Shown here: piece by piece, positions 1-11,390 of the stretch
How positions within the stretch are numbered: position 1 is the first letter of the stretch
Layout: every line of letters starts with the position of its first letter
Source of the DNA: Callipepla californica brunnescens
Lineage: Eukaryota > Chordata > Aves > Galliformes > Odontophoridae
Length of the DNA: 64,000 nt
Direction of reading: 5' to 3'
Assembly (NCBI GenBank): GCA_023055505.1
Contig: JALIRH010000002.1
Span: forward strand, 2,837,001 to 2,901,000
The notes under the pieces: model-generated
What the model was told of the DNA's origin: nothing
The model's input: only the letters and a program-made list of their open reading frames with translations
The model's database searches: none
Translations under genes and position numbers: made by a program

Positions 1-853
1 TGCACACCCTTCCTGGGTCAAGCATTAGCATGCCCAGTATTCTCATTTCCTATCAAAGCCTGTCAGAAACTGCATCACTTGTTCAAATCCCAAGTGAAGC
101 TTAGTGGCTTTTTTGCCATCTTAAACCAAGGATGACTCCCAACACAGCAGTTCAGTGACTCAGCTTGTAGCTGTGAGGATTCTGGCCCCATGCTTCTCAC
201 CTGTCAGATTTCACTGCATCTCATCCCAGTTATGCTCTCCTGCCCGTCCTTGTCTCACATGCCACATTCCTCCTGTCAGATCCCCCATTTTGGAAGAGAA
301 ACCCTCATACTGGGAGAAATGTGCAGTGTCAGCTGCCTGATGGTGCCCTTAGGGATGGACTCTCCCTTCCTCAAAACACTACAGAGGAGGAGCAGGATGC
401 TTTTCTTCCTTGCAGAGTTGCTTTGTGTTCCCAGCACTGGATTTAGATGGGAGCTGATGAGAGGAAGGATAGGGATTGTGGCTACCCAAAGCTTAACGTA
501 GCCACTGCCAAACCTTGGTGCATTGGAATGAAACCCCAAGTGAGTTTGGAGGAGGCAGACAATGGCCTGCAAAGGCAAGAGGACATGGGGACAGGACCAC
601 GTTGGAGGTCATGAAGGATGTAAAGGTTGAGCCTCTTCCCAGGAGATGGGAAGACCATGGACCTGGTATCATCCAACCCAAACCGTGAGCCAAACCAAAG
701 GATTTGTCCCCACCTTGCTGTACCTTGAGCTCAACTCCAAGAACATGCACGCACCAAAAGGCATCACCTCAGGGTAAAAGCAGTCCTGTACAGTTAACTT
801 CATGGAATCTGACAGTGTTTCTCACTCTTCTCATCCCTCTCCCATCGCTGCAG
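1..853 (+). other. PTP4A3: PTP4A3 intron upstream of the catalytic-loop exon (partial)
   Basis: The preceding PTP4A3 exon (the DLKKYGATTVV region) is not found here in any frame, so this whole stretch is read as intron. It ends in a pyrimidine-rich tract, TTCTCATCCCTCTCCCATCG, just before CTGCAG. No repeats stand out. Confidence 0.8.
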
Positions 854-984
854 GATTGGCCATTTGATGATGGAGCACCTCCTCCCAGCAAGATAGTGGA
901 AGATTGGCTCAACTTACTGAAGACTAAGTTCTGCGAAGACCCCGGCTGCTGCGTGGCCGTGCACTGTGTCGCCGGCTTGGGGCG
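854..984 (+). CDS. PTP4A3: PTP4A3 exon with WPFDD loop and catalytic Cys
   Basis: The exon follows a CAG acceptor at 851-853 and ends two bases into the catalytic Arg codon at a GTGAGT donor (985-990). It encodes residues 67-109 plus two bases of Arg110. It carries the general-acid loop (DWPFDDG) and the phosphate-binding loop (HCVAGLG). The intron that follows (985-1513) therefore interrupts the active-site signature between Gly109 and Arg110. The last 60 bases are noticeably richer in GC and CpG than the flanking introns. Confidence 0.97.
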
Positions 985-2075
985 GTGAGTCAGGGTCTGC
1001 CACAAAGTGGGAAGCACTCACTAGTTTCCCCTCTCCCTTTTAGCTGGGTATTGCAGCAGTGAGAATGTTAGTGGAAACAGGCTTTGATGCGCTGCTCTCT
1101 GAGCTCATACTTGCCACATTCTGGGGGCACCAGGGGTATGTCAGCGATGCTTAGTGCCTAGTAGTGCTTTTGCTTTTGTAATCTTATTGCAGTCCTCTCG
1201 GTGAAACCAGGAGCTGCTGCTTCCCCTTGCAGCAGGTCAGGGCTGTGTTTTGCATGGAGGTTTGTGTCTGCTCGAACAGTTTGCCTCCAGAATCCTTCTG
1301 CTCAGTAAAGTGCAGCTACCAGCCCCGTCTTTTGGTTTTACCTGCAGGATCAGCCACTCTTTGGGGCCACACTTGCAGCCAAATTTCAAGAAATAACAAA
1401 ATCAAAAAGCAATGCTGTTGACTGCCCGTGTTCTCCACCTCAGGATGGAATGTGAGCACCCAGACTGGGGGCTGCGTGGCTTGGGGTTAAACACTGCTGC
1501 TTTTGCCTTTCAGCGCTCCTGTCCTCGTTGCCCTGGCTTTGATTGAGAGCGGGATGAAGTATGAAGATGCCATCCAGTTCATCCGACAGTAAGTGCCCTG
1601 GCAAGTGGTGTTGCAGAACAGGAGCAGAATTACAGAATGATTTGGTTGGGGTTGGGATGGACCTCTGGGTCCAGCCCCTGGTCAAGAAGGGATACCCAGA
1701 GCAGGCTGCACAAAACCATATCCTGATAGTTCCTGAAGATTTCCCAGGAGGGAGACTGTATGTTGGGGAGAAAGCAGCCCTACTCCAAGGGAACAGAGTA
1801 TCAGAGCTGTAAAAGTCTCAATGCCCACCACGACCCTTGGGGAATGCACGCAGCTTCAGCCTCTGAAATCCCATATTTGCTTCAGGCGGGGGTGGGTTTG
1901 GGTTGGTGTTCTTCTGCTGTGTTGCTGACTGCACCCACCCCTCTTTTATCCTCACAGAAAACGCAGAGGAGCCATCAACAGCAAGCAGCTGACGTACCTG
2001 GAAAAATACCGACCAAAGCAGAGACTCCGGTTTAAGGACCCTCATAACCACAAGAACAAATGCTGCATCATGTAA
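854..2075 (+). CDS. PTP4A3: Protein tyrosine phosphatase 4A3 (PRL-3), last three coding exons, 5' part outside window
   Basis: Three exons join as 854-984, 1514-1588 and 1958-2075 (TAA at 2073-2075). All boundaries are GT-AG and the reading frame is kept, giving 107 residues. With the catalytic Cys numbered 104 as in mammalian PRL-3, the fragment is residues 67-173, exactly the family length. Visible marks are DWPFDD (general acid Asp72), HCVAGLGRA (the CX5R loop followed by the Ala typical of PRLs instead of Ser/Thr), a basic stretch near the C terminus ([11 protein letters not shown]) and a CCIM prenylation box. PRLs are small farnesylated phosphatases at the plasma membrane and endosomes; they bind CNNM magnesium transporters and promote growth and migration. 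PTP4A3 is chosen over PTP4A1/2 because of [37 protein letters not shown] and the CCIM ending; the paralogs have FNSKQLLYLEK and end in CCIQ or CCVQ. The exons encoding residues 1-66 are not in the window. Confidence 0.97.
1514..1588 (+). CDS. PTP4A3: PTP4A3 75-bp exon after the catalytic loop
   Basis: It starts after TTTTGCCTTTCAG with the last base of the Arg110 codon and ends two bases into a Gln codon at GTAAGT. It encodes [20 protein letters not shown] followed by QFIR, the helix behind the P-loop. The next intron (1589-1957) is short and contains an antisense CR1 piece. Confidence 0.96.
1630..1765 (-). mobile_element. CR1 LINE 3' fragment, antisense, inside PTP4A3 last intron
   Basis: Read on the + strand it runs from ACAGAATGATTTGGTTGGGG through GACCTCTGGGTCCAGCCCCTG and CCCAGAGCAGGCTGCACA to CCCAGGAGGGAGACT. 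This is the reverse complement of the CR1 3' region. It lies about 190 bp before the terminal exon's acceptor and leaves the acceptor intact. Confidence 0.75.
1958..2075 (+). CDS. PTP4A3: PTP4A3 terminal coding exon with polybasic tail and CAAX box
   Basis: The acceptor is CTTTTATCCTCACAG at 1943-1957. The first base completes Gln, followed by [20 protein letters not shown] and [18 protein letters not shown], then TAA. Cys170 is the predicted prenylation site. The basic residues just before it provide membrane binding. The stop at 2073-2075 opens the 3' UTR. Confidence 0.97.
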
Positions 2076-3440
2076 CCTCAATGACCTCTTGCCAAAATTT
2101 GTGCACACAGACACCCGGGCACTCACACACATCTCCCCTGTCTCTTCCCAGCCCCGTGCACCCCATGCACTTCCCTGTTTGTGGACCCCACTGCTGGGGG
2201 CTGGGGAGGGTGGGGGAGGCAGAGCACCGCCAACGTGGCCCAGCACCTGGAGCGCACTTGCCTTGCTGAATCCCCAAAAAAGGATGCTCAGTCCAGCTGC
2301 AGCCCCAAAGAGGAAAGGCAGTGCCGCCCTTTGACTCTTGACATTAGCAGGCAATGAGTTCATGTGCCGGTTCTTTGTCGCCTTCCTTCTCCTCTTCCTC
2401 TTCCCCTTCCCTTCCTGTTGCACTGAGATCAAGTCCGGCTCAAGGAAAGTGTGCACAGGGGCACTTGTTTTGGGGGTGATGCAGGTAGGGCTGTGCCAGC
2501 TGTGGAGGGATAGGAAAGCTGAAAAAAAAAAAAAACACGGAAAAAAACTTTCCCACCTCTTTCCCCCCCAAAAAAGGGCTGCAGCAGTGGGTATGGAGGT
2601 GGGGATGGCTCAGTGATCTCAAGGGGAAGATGGTGATGGCAAGGGGAGGAAAGGGGGCTCATAGCATGGTGGTCATGGGAATGGCTGAGCTAAGTGCCCC
2701 CCAGCACCATCCCCTTTCTCCTGCCCCCTCTCCATCACCATCTCCCTATGGGGCTTGCAGGAGGCTCACTGCCCATCTTGGCCCTGCAGGTATATGGCAA
2801 AGGCATCAGAAAATTTGGGGATGATGGCAGAGTCTTGAGGCACCCAGCTTTCAGTTGGTGCAGTGTCAACATTGGGTCCCCTCCCAGTGCTGGATGCTCT
2901 TACTTATGGCTTCCAAACTCGATGCACGGAGTGGTGGTTTCTCTGCCATCATGCCCCCTCTGCTGAGCTTGCAGTGATGCTGTGGGACTGAGCTTGTGCT
3001 CAGCATGTTTGCCATTGCATCCCCAAGTCACGGCGCAAACCCGAGTTCTGGCTGTGATTCCCAGTGAACACAAAGTGCATCTTGGGGCATGTCCCAGCTC
3101 CACCACTACTTTTGCTGGCCGAGGGACTGGGTGAAGCTTTTCCTGGGGAATTTTGGGTGCTCCTGGCATGAGCACATCACCAAATTTTGCACCTGCCTTT
3201 CCTCCCTTCCTGTTGGCATCTGCAATGTATGTGGCACCCGACACCCCAAAACCTCACCAGTATGTGCCATGGGGTGGATACAGAGCTGCCCCTGAGCCAG
3301 GATGGGAAACATCTCTCAACTTTCTGCCTTTGAATGCTTGCAGCAGCAGGAGCAGTGGGCATGTAGGGGGCACAGGTGTGGTTTTTTTCTTTTGATGAGG
3401 GTAAGAAGAAATTTGCTAATTAAAGGAAAAAAAAAAAAAA
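2076..3440 (+). other. PTP4A3: PTP4A3 3' UTR (to first candidate poly(A) site; may extend further)
   Basis: This begins after the TAA stop. It is GC-moderate with C-rich and T-rich runs and an A14 run at 2522-2535. The minimum 3' end is inferred from ATTAAA at 3419-3424. The true end cannot be fixed without transcript data, because further signals occur at 4032 and 6298. The long open frame on the opposite strand (1818-2456) is a shadow of this exon and UTR. Confidence 0.6.
3419..3424 (+). terminator. PTP4A3: Candidate proximal poly(A) signal ATTAAA
   Basis: ATTAAA is followed by GG and an A17 run (3427-3443), then the T/GT-rich CTGTTTGTCTTCC. The order fits a cleavage and polyadenylation site. 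The genomic A run could also cause internal priming in cDNA data. Confidence 0.4.
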
Positions 3441-4031
3441 AAACTGTTTGTCTTCCGCACGTCCTCTGGCCTTTATTTCTCCCATTGCTGTCCTGTAGAG
3501 CCCAGGAGGTGACTCACAGCCCTCTGGACCGATCCCTGGTACTATCACCAGGACATTCATTTGGCTCCACATATCCTGTGTCACTCACCCCTCAGCTGCA
3601 GAGTCACAGATGTTTGGGTACGGTGAGCTAGTCACCCAGCATCTTGTGGTTTGGGGCTGCCCAACTTGAGATGCCTTCAGCACCCTGTGTTGGGTGTCTC
3701 CAAAGGTTTGTGTGCCTTCTGAAATGCAGATGATCCAGAAACAGTTCAGAGGGCTCATTTCTTGGGGTGAATGGTGAGGAAGTTGGGCTGAGGTTGAGCT
3801 TGGAACCCTTTCCAGAGTGCTAGACCCACTGTATGGAAGAGATGAGCACCCTGGAGGAAACTGATGGTACCAAGCAAGGTGGACCTGTTAAACCAAGGTG
3901 TTATACCAAGCTCCACATAGTGGGGCTGCCCAAGATTCCTTGAGTTTCTGCCGCCCCCTTTCAGGCTGTTGATTCCCATGTTTCATGGGGAAGATGGTGG
4001 TGGCTGTAGGGTCTGCTCTGTTTGGAAGGGT

Positions 4032-4037
4032 AATAAA
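4032..4037 (+). terminator. PTP4A3: Candidate poly(A) signal AATAAA
   Basis: A canonical AATAAA, with ATTAAA 34 bases downstream (4066-4071) and a CTCTCTGAGTGGGTC stretch after it. It could end a roughly 2-kb 3' UTR. Not confirmed. Confidence 0.35.
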
Positions 4038-4537
4038 TTAGGCTGATGAAAAGACCTGATCCTGTATTAAAGCAGTCTCTCTGAGTGGGTCATTTTCCTC
4101 TTCCTGTCCCATCATGTCCTGCTGCTAAAATAGGTGCTGTGGCTGCTGCTTCGTCCCCAGTGGTTTTGGGAAGTGGCTTGGCATTGTGACTGAGACAGCC
4201 CCAGTTCCTCTTAAAGATGAATGAAGGGTTTAGGATAAAGTGATGGGAAGCCCCAGAGAGATTATTTCTTCCCTGACAAAGGGAGGAGAAATGTTGAGGT
4301 CTGAGCTTGTTTGGGGGTCACCGTGGGACGGGTTTTGCAGTCTTCATCCCATGTAGCATCAACCCAACTACCTTAAAAATAGGGAACTCCTCATGTAAGA
4401 GCAGTCCTTGACCTGGAAAAATCCATGCAGCCAAATCCTGAGCACCTCTGGCTGGCAGAGCAGTGTCTTGATGTCCTTCAGTTTTGTGAGTCACTGCAGA
4501 AGAAACCATGCTGCTTTAATTGCCCTATTTCTTTTCC

Positions 4538-4560
4538 TTTTTTTTTTTTTTTTTTTTTTT
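4538..4560. repeat. T23 homopolymer
   Basis: Twenty-three uninterrupted T within a pyrimidine stretch. Confidence 0.9.
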
Positions 4561-6232
4561 CTCTAATGGATGTTTCCTTCTGTCACAGAACTCTCTGTCA
4601 CTTCCCACCTGCTGCTCTTGCAGACAGCTCACTCACCTCAGCATCTCGGGAGCTGCCAACCTTGCACAGAGGGTTTTAACTCACTCTGAGGTTTCTCTGT
4701 GTTGGACTGCCAAATATTTGGAATTTTTTTAATAGAGACTTGGGCTCCTTCCTCCGAGGTACCAGCTCCTCAGTATTTCAGCCTAAGGTCAGTTAGAGAA
4801 ACACAACAGGGTGGGGAAACAGGGTATGCCAACTGGATTTTGGGTTAGAAATCTCAAAGAGGCCAATTCCTTAATGTAAGTGATGGTAATAGGGAAGGTT
4901 GGAGCTCAGTAGATACAGAGCACCTGAGCAAGTTCTGAGTGACTGAGGGCTTATAGCTTGGCTGGTTGTGCAGTCTTTTCTTTATTCTAATCCCTGTTTC
5001 ATCTCAGGTGAAAGAAAAGGTAAAAAAATCTGCTGCGTTTGCCAGTTTTGTCACGGCCCCAATTGTCTTCATTGGGTCTTGCAGAAATCATAGGGAGTGA
5101 ACACCCCTATGGCTTTGGCTGCAAACAAACCACCTAATCTTGCCCTTATCTGCAGAAGCAAAGGCACAAACTGGAATTCATCCCTCCTACCCCTATCCAT
5201 CTCCTTCCCTTCCTTCATGGAAACCCTCCATCTTTCCATCAGTAAGTCATGGGCTGAACATCACGTGGGATAAACCTGAGCAGCAATTTGCAATCATGTC
5301 CTCTTGCTGGTGGTACAGGTGTGCCTCTCTGCATTTAGGTTAGGAAACTTGTGTGTCCCCAGTGCTCTTCATGTTTGCCAGATTGATGATGGAACGCGCG
5401 ATGGGAGCAGTGGTTGAAAGGAGAACAACACGGCCATCGCAAATCCTTTAATTTAAGAAAGATCTGGTGGCAAACTGCATTTGCAAATTTATATTATGGG
5501 TCTGGTAGTAAGGCTGACACTGCGGTGCTCGAACTGAGAACTTCAGATGAGGACGTTTATGAGTAACAGATTTTCCGAGGATGCAAAGCGATTGTCTACA
5601 ACAGAACGAATCCATTTATTTTATTTTATTTTTCTAAGTTTGTTTCTTTTCGTTATTAGTCCCAGTGGGGAAGTGCACAGAGAGATTCGTGACTTCCACG
5701 CAGTTTCCAGGGTCTTATATCTCATTTGCTTCCATCGGGCTGGGTAGGCAGGGTTTGGTGGATGGGTTTGAATGGGATGCTGTCTGGTGGGACAGAGATG
5801 CAGCTGATTTCTTTACATGATAGGGGTTACAGGGGGCTGCAATCCCCCTCGCAGACTCTAGCAGACATTGATGGGGAGGGGGACATTTCTCCACCCTCAG
5901 CTTCCCTTCAGACGATGATCTCCAGATGAACTCTCAGCTTCCCAGCTGTTTCTTTCTGTGCAACAAAGAGCTGCATATTTTCCTTTTTAACTCTGTGGGC
6001 AATCATAGTAGAATGTAGATTAAGCCCAGATGACTATTTTTTTTTCCCCCCTCAGTCTGAGCCATAGCTAAGTTATTATACCCAATGCTTTTTGTATCAG
6101 ACAGCATCACTTTGAATATGCAGATGAGGTATAGGATCTTGACACTTTATAACCTTTTTAAAAAGAAACTTGTCTGTTTACTTATGTCTCGTGTAAAAAA
6201 GGAAAAAAAAATGTATGCCTTTTAGTAATCAC

Positions 6233-6255
6233 TTTTTTTTTTTTTTTTTTTTTTT
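6233..6255. repeat. T23 homopolymer
   Basis: Twenty-three uninterrupted T, 43 bases upstream of the AATAAA at 6298. Confidence 0.9.
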
Positions 6256-6297
6256 GAGTTTTATGAAATAACAGTGGTTTCACTCCAGCGGCCGCAA

Positions 6298-6303
6298 AAT
6301 AAA
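6298..6303 (+). terminator. PTP4A3: Candidate distal poly(A) signal AATAAA
   Basis: AATAAA is followed within 40 bases by TTTTGTACATCCCTGTGTGCTG, a GT-rich downstream element. The upstream 200 bases are AT-rich with T and A runs, typical of a 3' UTR end. If it is used, the PTP4A3 3' UTR would be about 4.2 kb. Confidence 0.35.
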
Positions 6304-6400
6304 AAGTGTTCACTCTTTTGTACATCCCTGTGTGCTGCAGTGCTGCTAATGGGAAAGGCAGCGAGATGGGAGGAGGCAAGGGTTATAAGAGGTGCATAGG

Positions 6401-9060
6401 GAGGGCACGTTGGGGTCCCCTGGACTAATTTCTGTCCCATTCAGCGCTGTCACTGAACGGTCAATCTTCAAACCCCACTTAGCAAGATGTTCTGGAGTTC
6501 TGTGCTGACAACCAAGTCAGACAGCCTCACACAGACATTGTGATCTCAGTATCCCACCACAGCAGGGTTAGGAGAGCCCAGCTATCACCAAATCTCCTTC
6601 CAGTACAAGCAGGACTTCTCCAGAGAAAGCTCTGGCAATAGAGAGACCCTGAAGCAGCAGATTTGCCTGAGCTGAAGAAGCTAATTGCATCCCTCAATTG
6701 CCAAAGTGTGTCACAGCTTTTAGATATCTACCATCATTAAATAATTGGCGTAAGCAAAGCCCACACGCACACCCTTATCCTGTGTCTAGCATGTCTCAAC
6801 TGATGGAATTGGACACATGTTTTTGCTACAGATGTTGTAAGGTTCAGAGAGGCCTTTATCCCATGTGGAAAGAGTTGGCCTCCTTACAAGACTGTAGGAT
6901 ACTGTTGGTCAGTGTGATGAGCTGAGAACACTGGCTGAGACCCCAGAGAGCCATGGCTACAACATCAAAACCTTACTTGCTCCTGAGGTCACTGTGCAGT
7001 GGGCAGCCCTTGTAGCTGAAATACCTGGATTAAGCGTGACTGGCCTCCCTCAGCTCTGACATGAAGCAGCAGTGGGAGTAACCAGCTTCTAAATAGCTAT
7101 CCACCGGTATGAATACAGCTGGGATGCCTGGGTTAGGAGCCTGAGCAGGAGCTGTGACTGGAATTGCTTTGCTCTCCCTTGCAGTTTATAGATGAGGACA
7201 GCTAAATCTACTGCGTAGAGAGCAGCCATTGCTACTGAGGTCTTGGGGCAGCAAGTTGACCTCAGTTTCCCTATGAAGTAGACTGGTGTACCTACTGGGT
7301 GGACTGGTCAGCTCACCAGCAAGGAGACAGGCTGGATTAGTGGGCAAGAAGTGTCGTGCCTGTTGGCAAGAATTGGACTTTTGCACAGAGGATGCAGACT
7401 CACAGCTTTTTGAAGACTTAAAAGAACAGGACTGTTTTGTCCCTTCCAAGATCAGTATGGGAGTGTGACCTCTGCAATGTGAATTTTATCCCAAACCACA
7501 TTAATGCTCTTGGGGTCAGCTGTGGTCCAGCCCAACTCCACTCCAAGCTCAAGACCAACATAAATTAAAACTGCTGAGACAACTGAGCTAGGCAAGATAC
7601 AGGGCACTCTGAGACATGACGGATACCTCGACATTTCTACAGGAACTGGAATGTGTTTTCTATGGGAAAATATCTTCCCTTGCGTGGGAGAGGGGTAAGG
7701 TTAAAATGGCCAGGACTCATAATGTTTTCAGCAGGATGGTTCCATATAGCCAGCATTCTTTGAAGAACCGATCACCACAATGTATCAGCTGAGCTGCCAG
7801 TTAGGTGGGATTTTGGGAATCATCACTGTTCATCAGAGCCAGTACATCTGGGAATAGTTCTGACCCACTCCAAAGAGTGTTGGGCTCTGCAAAGGTCTTT
7901 GAAGGGAAAACATTCAACTGACTCAGGGCAGAGAGCACAGGCCAATGGATTGGTGCATGGGAAGCTGTTAGAAGATTTCTGCGGGGTAGGTGCTTCCTTT
8001 AATTCAGGAGTGTTATCAGTTTTCTTCACACTTCCCCTACACTGATGGTTCAACATTAAACTTGATGGTGCAGGCCCCATTTGTCCGTCTTTCTCTCCTG
8101 AGACTTCGAATCTAGTGACTAATCATACCTCAGAAAAGCTCCCAGTACCTTCTCATTCCTACAGGGCCAAAGACAACAGCAGATAAAGGAAAGACCTAAG
8201 CAATATGTCCAGTAGACCATCACTCAACCTTGGTTAGACCCATGGGTGTTTACACAGAGGAGATTTTACACATTTCTCACCCACATGAGATCTGCTCAGT
8301 GCTTCATTACAATTGGGGACCACCCAAGAGGAATGCAACTAAGCTTTGCTCCTGAAACCAGTGGGGTTTCCCACTCTGCCTCCCATGACCAAGGCAAGAA
8401 GGCAAAAGCTGGAGGCTCCATGGAGGCCAAGGAGCAGGAGCTTACAAGAACAGACTGGTAAGTAAGGCTGAGGCCAATTGTGTGAGCTCCTGAGTAATTA
8501 ACTAGAGGGGGTCAGGTGGGGTAAGCAGGGGAGGGTAGAAGAAGCTTCCCTTGCACTGCTGTAGGCTCAGGGAGAGTTTTTGGTGTGATTCCAGCTTGCA
8601 ATAACGGAGAATCACAGGTCAGATCACACTGAGGCAGCACTGCAAAAGATGTCCTTGGTTCGCCCCAGTGCTCCCCAAGTACTGTGCAAGGCAGATTGTT
8701 ATCTCCTCACCTGCTTTGAACAAGGCAGCTGCAAGGGGCACTGCCTCCAGGGTTGTGCAATGAGCACCTGGGCCTTCAGTCAGCCCAATTGCTCCCTCAC
8801 CTCCCCACCAGAAGGGCCAGGGGGACTTCTGAACACAAGTGTGTGTGCTGGAAGAACACCTACCCATGCTCCTGCCCAGACATGCTGTCTTCTACCAAAA
8901 AGCATTCCTCCTCTCCCTCCATCACCGAAAAACGTGCACCCCTTTAGAGGCTGGACCTTAACTCTCACCTGCGCTTGGCTGGTGCCACTTCACACAGAGG
9001 AACAGAAGAGAAGCCCAGCAAATCAAGGATGTCTGGTAGGGTTTGAGTTGATCTTGGGTT
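6401..9060. other. Intergenic sequence, nothing recognised
   Basis: No open frame with known homology, no repeat family and no RNA gene could be supported here. The open frames present are short and lack domain motifs. Confidence 0.5.
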
Positions 9061-9575
9061 ATAGAATCATGGAATGGCTGGGTTGGAAGGGGCTTTGAAG
9101 GTCAATGAGTGCCAGTCGCCTTGCCACAGAGTTGCCACTCACTAGATCAGACTGCCATGGGCCCCATTCAACCTTGCCCTGAACACCTCCAGGGATGGGT
9201 CATCCACAACCTCAGTGGGCAGCCTGTGCCAGTGCCTCTCTACCATCTCAGCCTAAAACTTCTGCCTGACATCCAGTCTTCTTTCCTTTGGTTGAAAACC
9301 ATTTCCCCTTGTCCTCTCTCTACCCATCTAAAAAGTTGATTTCTCCCCTGTTTACAAAATCCCTTAAAATATTGAAAGGCCACAGTGTGGTCTCCACAGA
9401 GCCTTCTTCATACTGAACAAGCCCAACTCCCTCAACCTTTCTTCATGGGAGAGGTGCTCTAGACCTCTGATCATCTTCATGGATCTCCTCTGCACCTACT
9501 TCAACAGCACCGCATCCTTCTTGCTCTGGAGGCCCCAGGGTTTCAAATGGAGTCCTGAGATCTCTTCCCAACATG
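9061..9575 (-). mobile_element. CR1 LINE 3' fragment, about 515 bp
   Basis: The + strand starts with ATAGAATCATGGAATGGCTG (the reverse-complemented tail), then GGTTGGAAGGGGC, TCCAGGGATGGGTCATCCACA, GGGCAGCCTGTGCCAGTGCCT and CATCTTCATGGATCTCCTCTG. The order matches antisense CR1 3' sequence. The copy is moderately diverged. Confidence 0.9.
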
Positions 9576-11256
9576 GTCTGCAGTGCCCCATTCTCCCTTA
9601 GCAGAGGAGGTGAGTAATGTGGGTTCCATGTACCTCAGAGCCTTCAGTCATGCCACCACCACAATTAGTGAGATCCACCCAGCTCAAGGTTAGCATCTAT
9701 CAAGTGAACTCATGACTCTTTCCAGTCAGCAGATATCAAGTATCAACATAGGAGATCCAGGAGGGATCAATCTTGTGCTGACATGGACGCTTCTTTCAGA
9801 GTTTCATCATCACAATGGGACCCCAGACATCTGGCTCTATGGTGGACACCCATGCTGGAGACATGCAAAGCCTTACAGAGCCAGCTCGCCGCAGAGATGT
9901 GGAGGAAAAAGTTGCAGAGGTGTCAGCAAAGTCTGGACCAGCCATGGAACAGTGCTGTAACAGCCAACACTACATTGTCTTGGGCATGACACATCTCTCC
10001 TTGTTGTTCCTATCAAGCTGCTTGGGATCTGCCCTTTTGCAACATCTCCATCTGTGGGAGAGGAATTTGTGCTGTCTGAAAGGGGACTTCCAGCTTCTGC
10101 CTGCGCCCAGAGGGAGATGCCCCATCAGGGAGAGGCTGTGCTTGGTGGGAGGCTGCAAAGGCAAAGGTCTCGCATCACCTCGTGTCTGGGTAACCTTGTG
10201 GTGCTGGGATATGCATGAGGTACAGGAGGATGGGAGGTGCTGCCTGCTTGCACTGTGGTATCTGGAAACTCCCATGCTCCCAAGTATAAAAATGTAGGGC
10301 AGAGCTTGGGTTGGGAGGAAAATTAAAATGTTCCCAGAAATGTAACTAAAAAGTCAACTGAGGAACTAGGTGCTATTTGGCAAAGGTACAGGAACTTCAA
10401 TTGCTGGAGGTGGGTTTTGCCCTGAGATGTTTCCCTGCAAAGAAAGCAAGGAAGGGAAGAATAAATCCTGTGTCCACAGGCTGCCAGCCCCACAGTTTGG
10501 AAGGGGATTCTGCAAATCCCTGCTCCTCAGAACGACCAAACCAAGGAGTTATGCTGCCCCATGTGAGGTGCTTATCAGGCAGGACCTCAGAGCAGAATTT
10601 AACTATCAGGTAGAAAAAGTATTTGAGCGTCAGGAGGGGAAGAAGCTTGCAGAGAGCCTGGAAGGGGCTGGGTCACTTGCTGCAGTATCCAAGGAGAGAG
10701 TACTGCTGCCAAACAGCCACCTGGATCTTTGTCAGAGCATCCTTAAAATAAATAAATAAACAAACAAATAGAAGTAAAAAGAAGAAGAAAATTGGTTGAA
10801 CTGACGGCCTCTCCCTCATGCCAACGTGCTATGCGTGCTGCACACAGCCAGGGAGTTCCCTGCTGTGGAAAATGCCCATCCCTGGCTGCAGGTGCTGGTT
10901 TCTGTTGCAACACCTCCCTGGGGCTCATAGAGCAAAGGAGGCTGCGTGGCTCTCCCACAGGAACCAGGCAGCCTCCAGGGATGTGTCATGACCAAGCTGG
11001 GGCTCAGTCCAAGGACTGGAGGTGGAAGATGATTAGAGAGTGCCAGCTGGGTTCTAGGAGAAGCCAGGGCTGCCTCCACCTCACGCAGATAACTGTGACA
11101 CTGGAAGTGCTGCTGACTTCAGCCCGAGTGTGACTCATCCACGTCTGGATATCAGGTGGAGATGGAGAAGTGCAGCATTTAAATGAACAAACGACGCTGG
11201 CTCATTTTGCAGCACTCAGGCAGCGATGGGAGGGAGACAGACAAGGAGAGCAATTT
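9576..11256. other. Intergenic sequence, nothing recognised
   Basis: Open frames of up to 160 codons (9815-10297) show no family motifs and are taken as chance. An AAATAAATAAATAAACAAAC run lies near 10746-10768. Confidence 0.45.
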
Positions 11257-11390
11257 CATAGAAGCGTAGAATATCTCCAGCTGGAAGGGACACACAAAAA
11301 TCATCGAGTCCAACTCCCGACTCCACACAGGAACACCTGAAATCCAAACCCTGTGTCTCAGAGCTGTGTTCTTGAACTCTGGCAGCTCAG
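11257..11390 (-). mobile_element. CR1 LINE 3' tail fragment
   Basis: CATAGAAGCGTAGAATATCTCC is followed by AGCTGGAAGGGACACACAAA, ATCATCGAGTCCAACTCC and CACACAGGAACACCTGAAATC. Confidence 0.8.

Larger units (their letters stand above)
3441..6400. other. Downstream flank or extended 3' UTR of PTP4A3
   Basis: No protein-coding exon is recognised and no CR1 is visible, which sets it apart from the rest of the window. It contains T23 runs at 4538-4560 and 6233-6255 and a TTTTA-type AT stretch near 5616-5634. From 5393 to 5740 CpG is retained at about 15 sites. The absence of repeats over 3 kb fits transcribed UTR sequence. Confidence 0.4.

Noticed and set aside
76..96. CACTTG/CAAGTG hairpin with a TTCAAATCC loop resembling a tRNA T-arm
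   Set aside because: No acceptor stem, D-arm or anticodon arm around it. A six-base stem is expected by chance.
1818..2456. 212-codon open frame on the minus strand
   Set aside because: It is antisense to the PTP4A3 terminal exon and its 3' UTR and has no domain of its own.
8649..9098. 149-codon plus-strand open frame
   Set aside because: Its 3' end runs into the antisense CR1 tail at 9061, so it is a chance frame spanning unrelated sequence.
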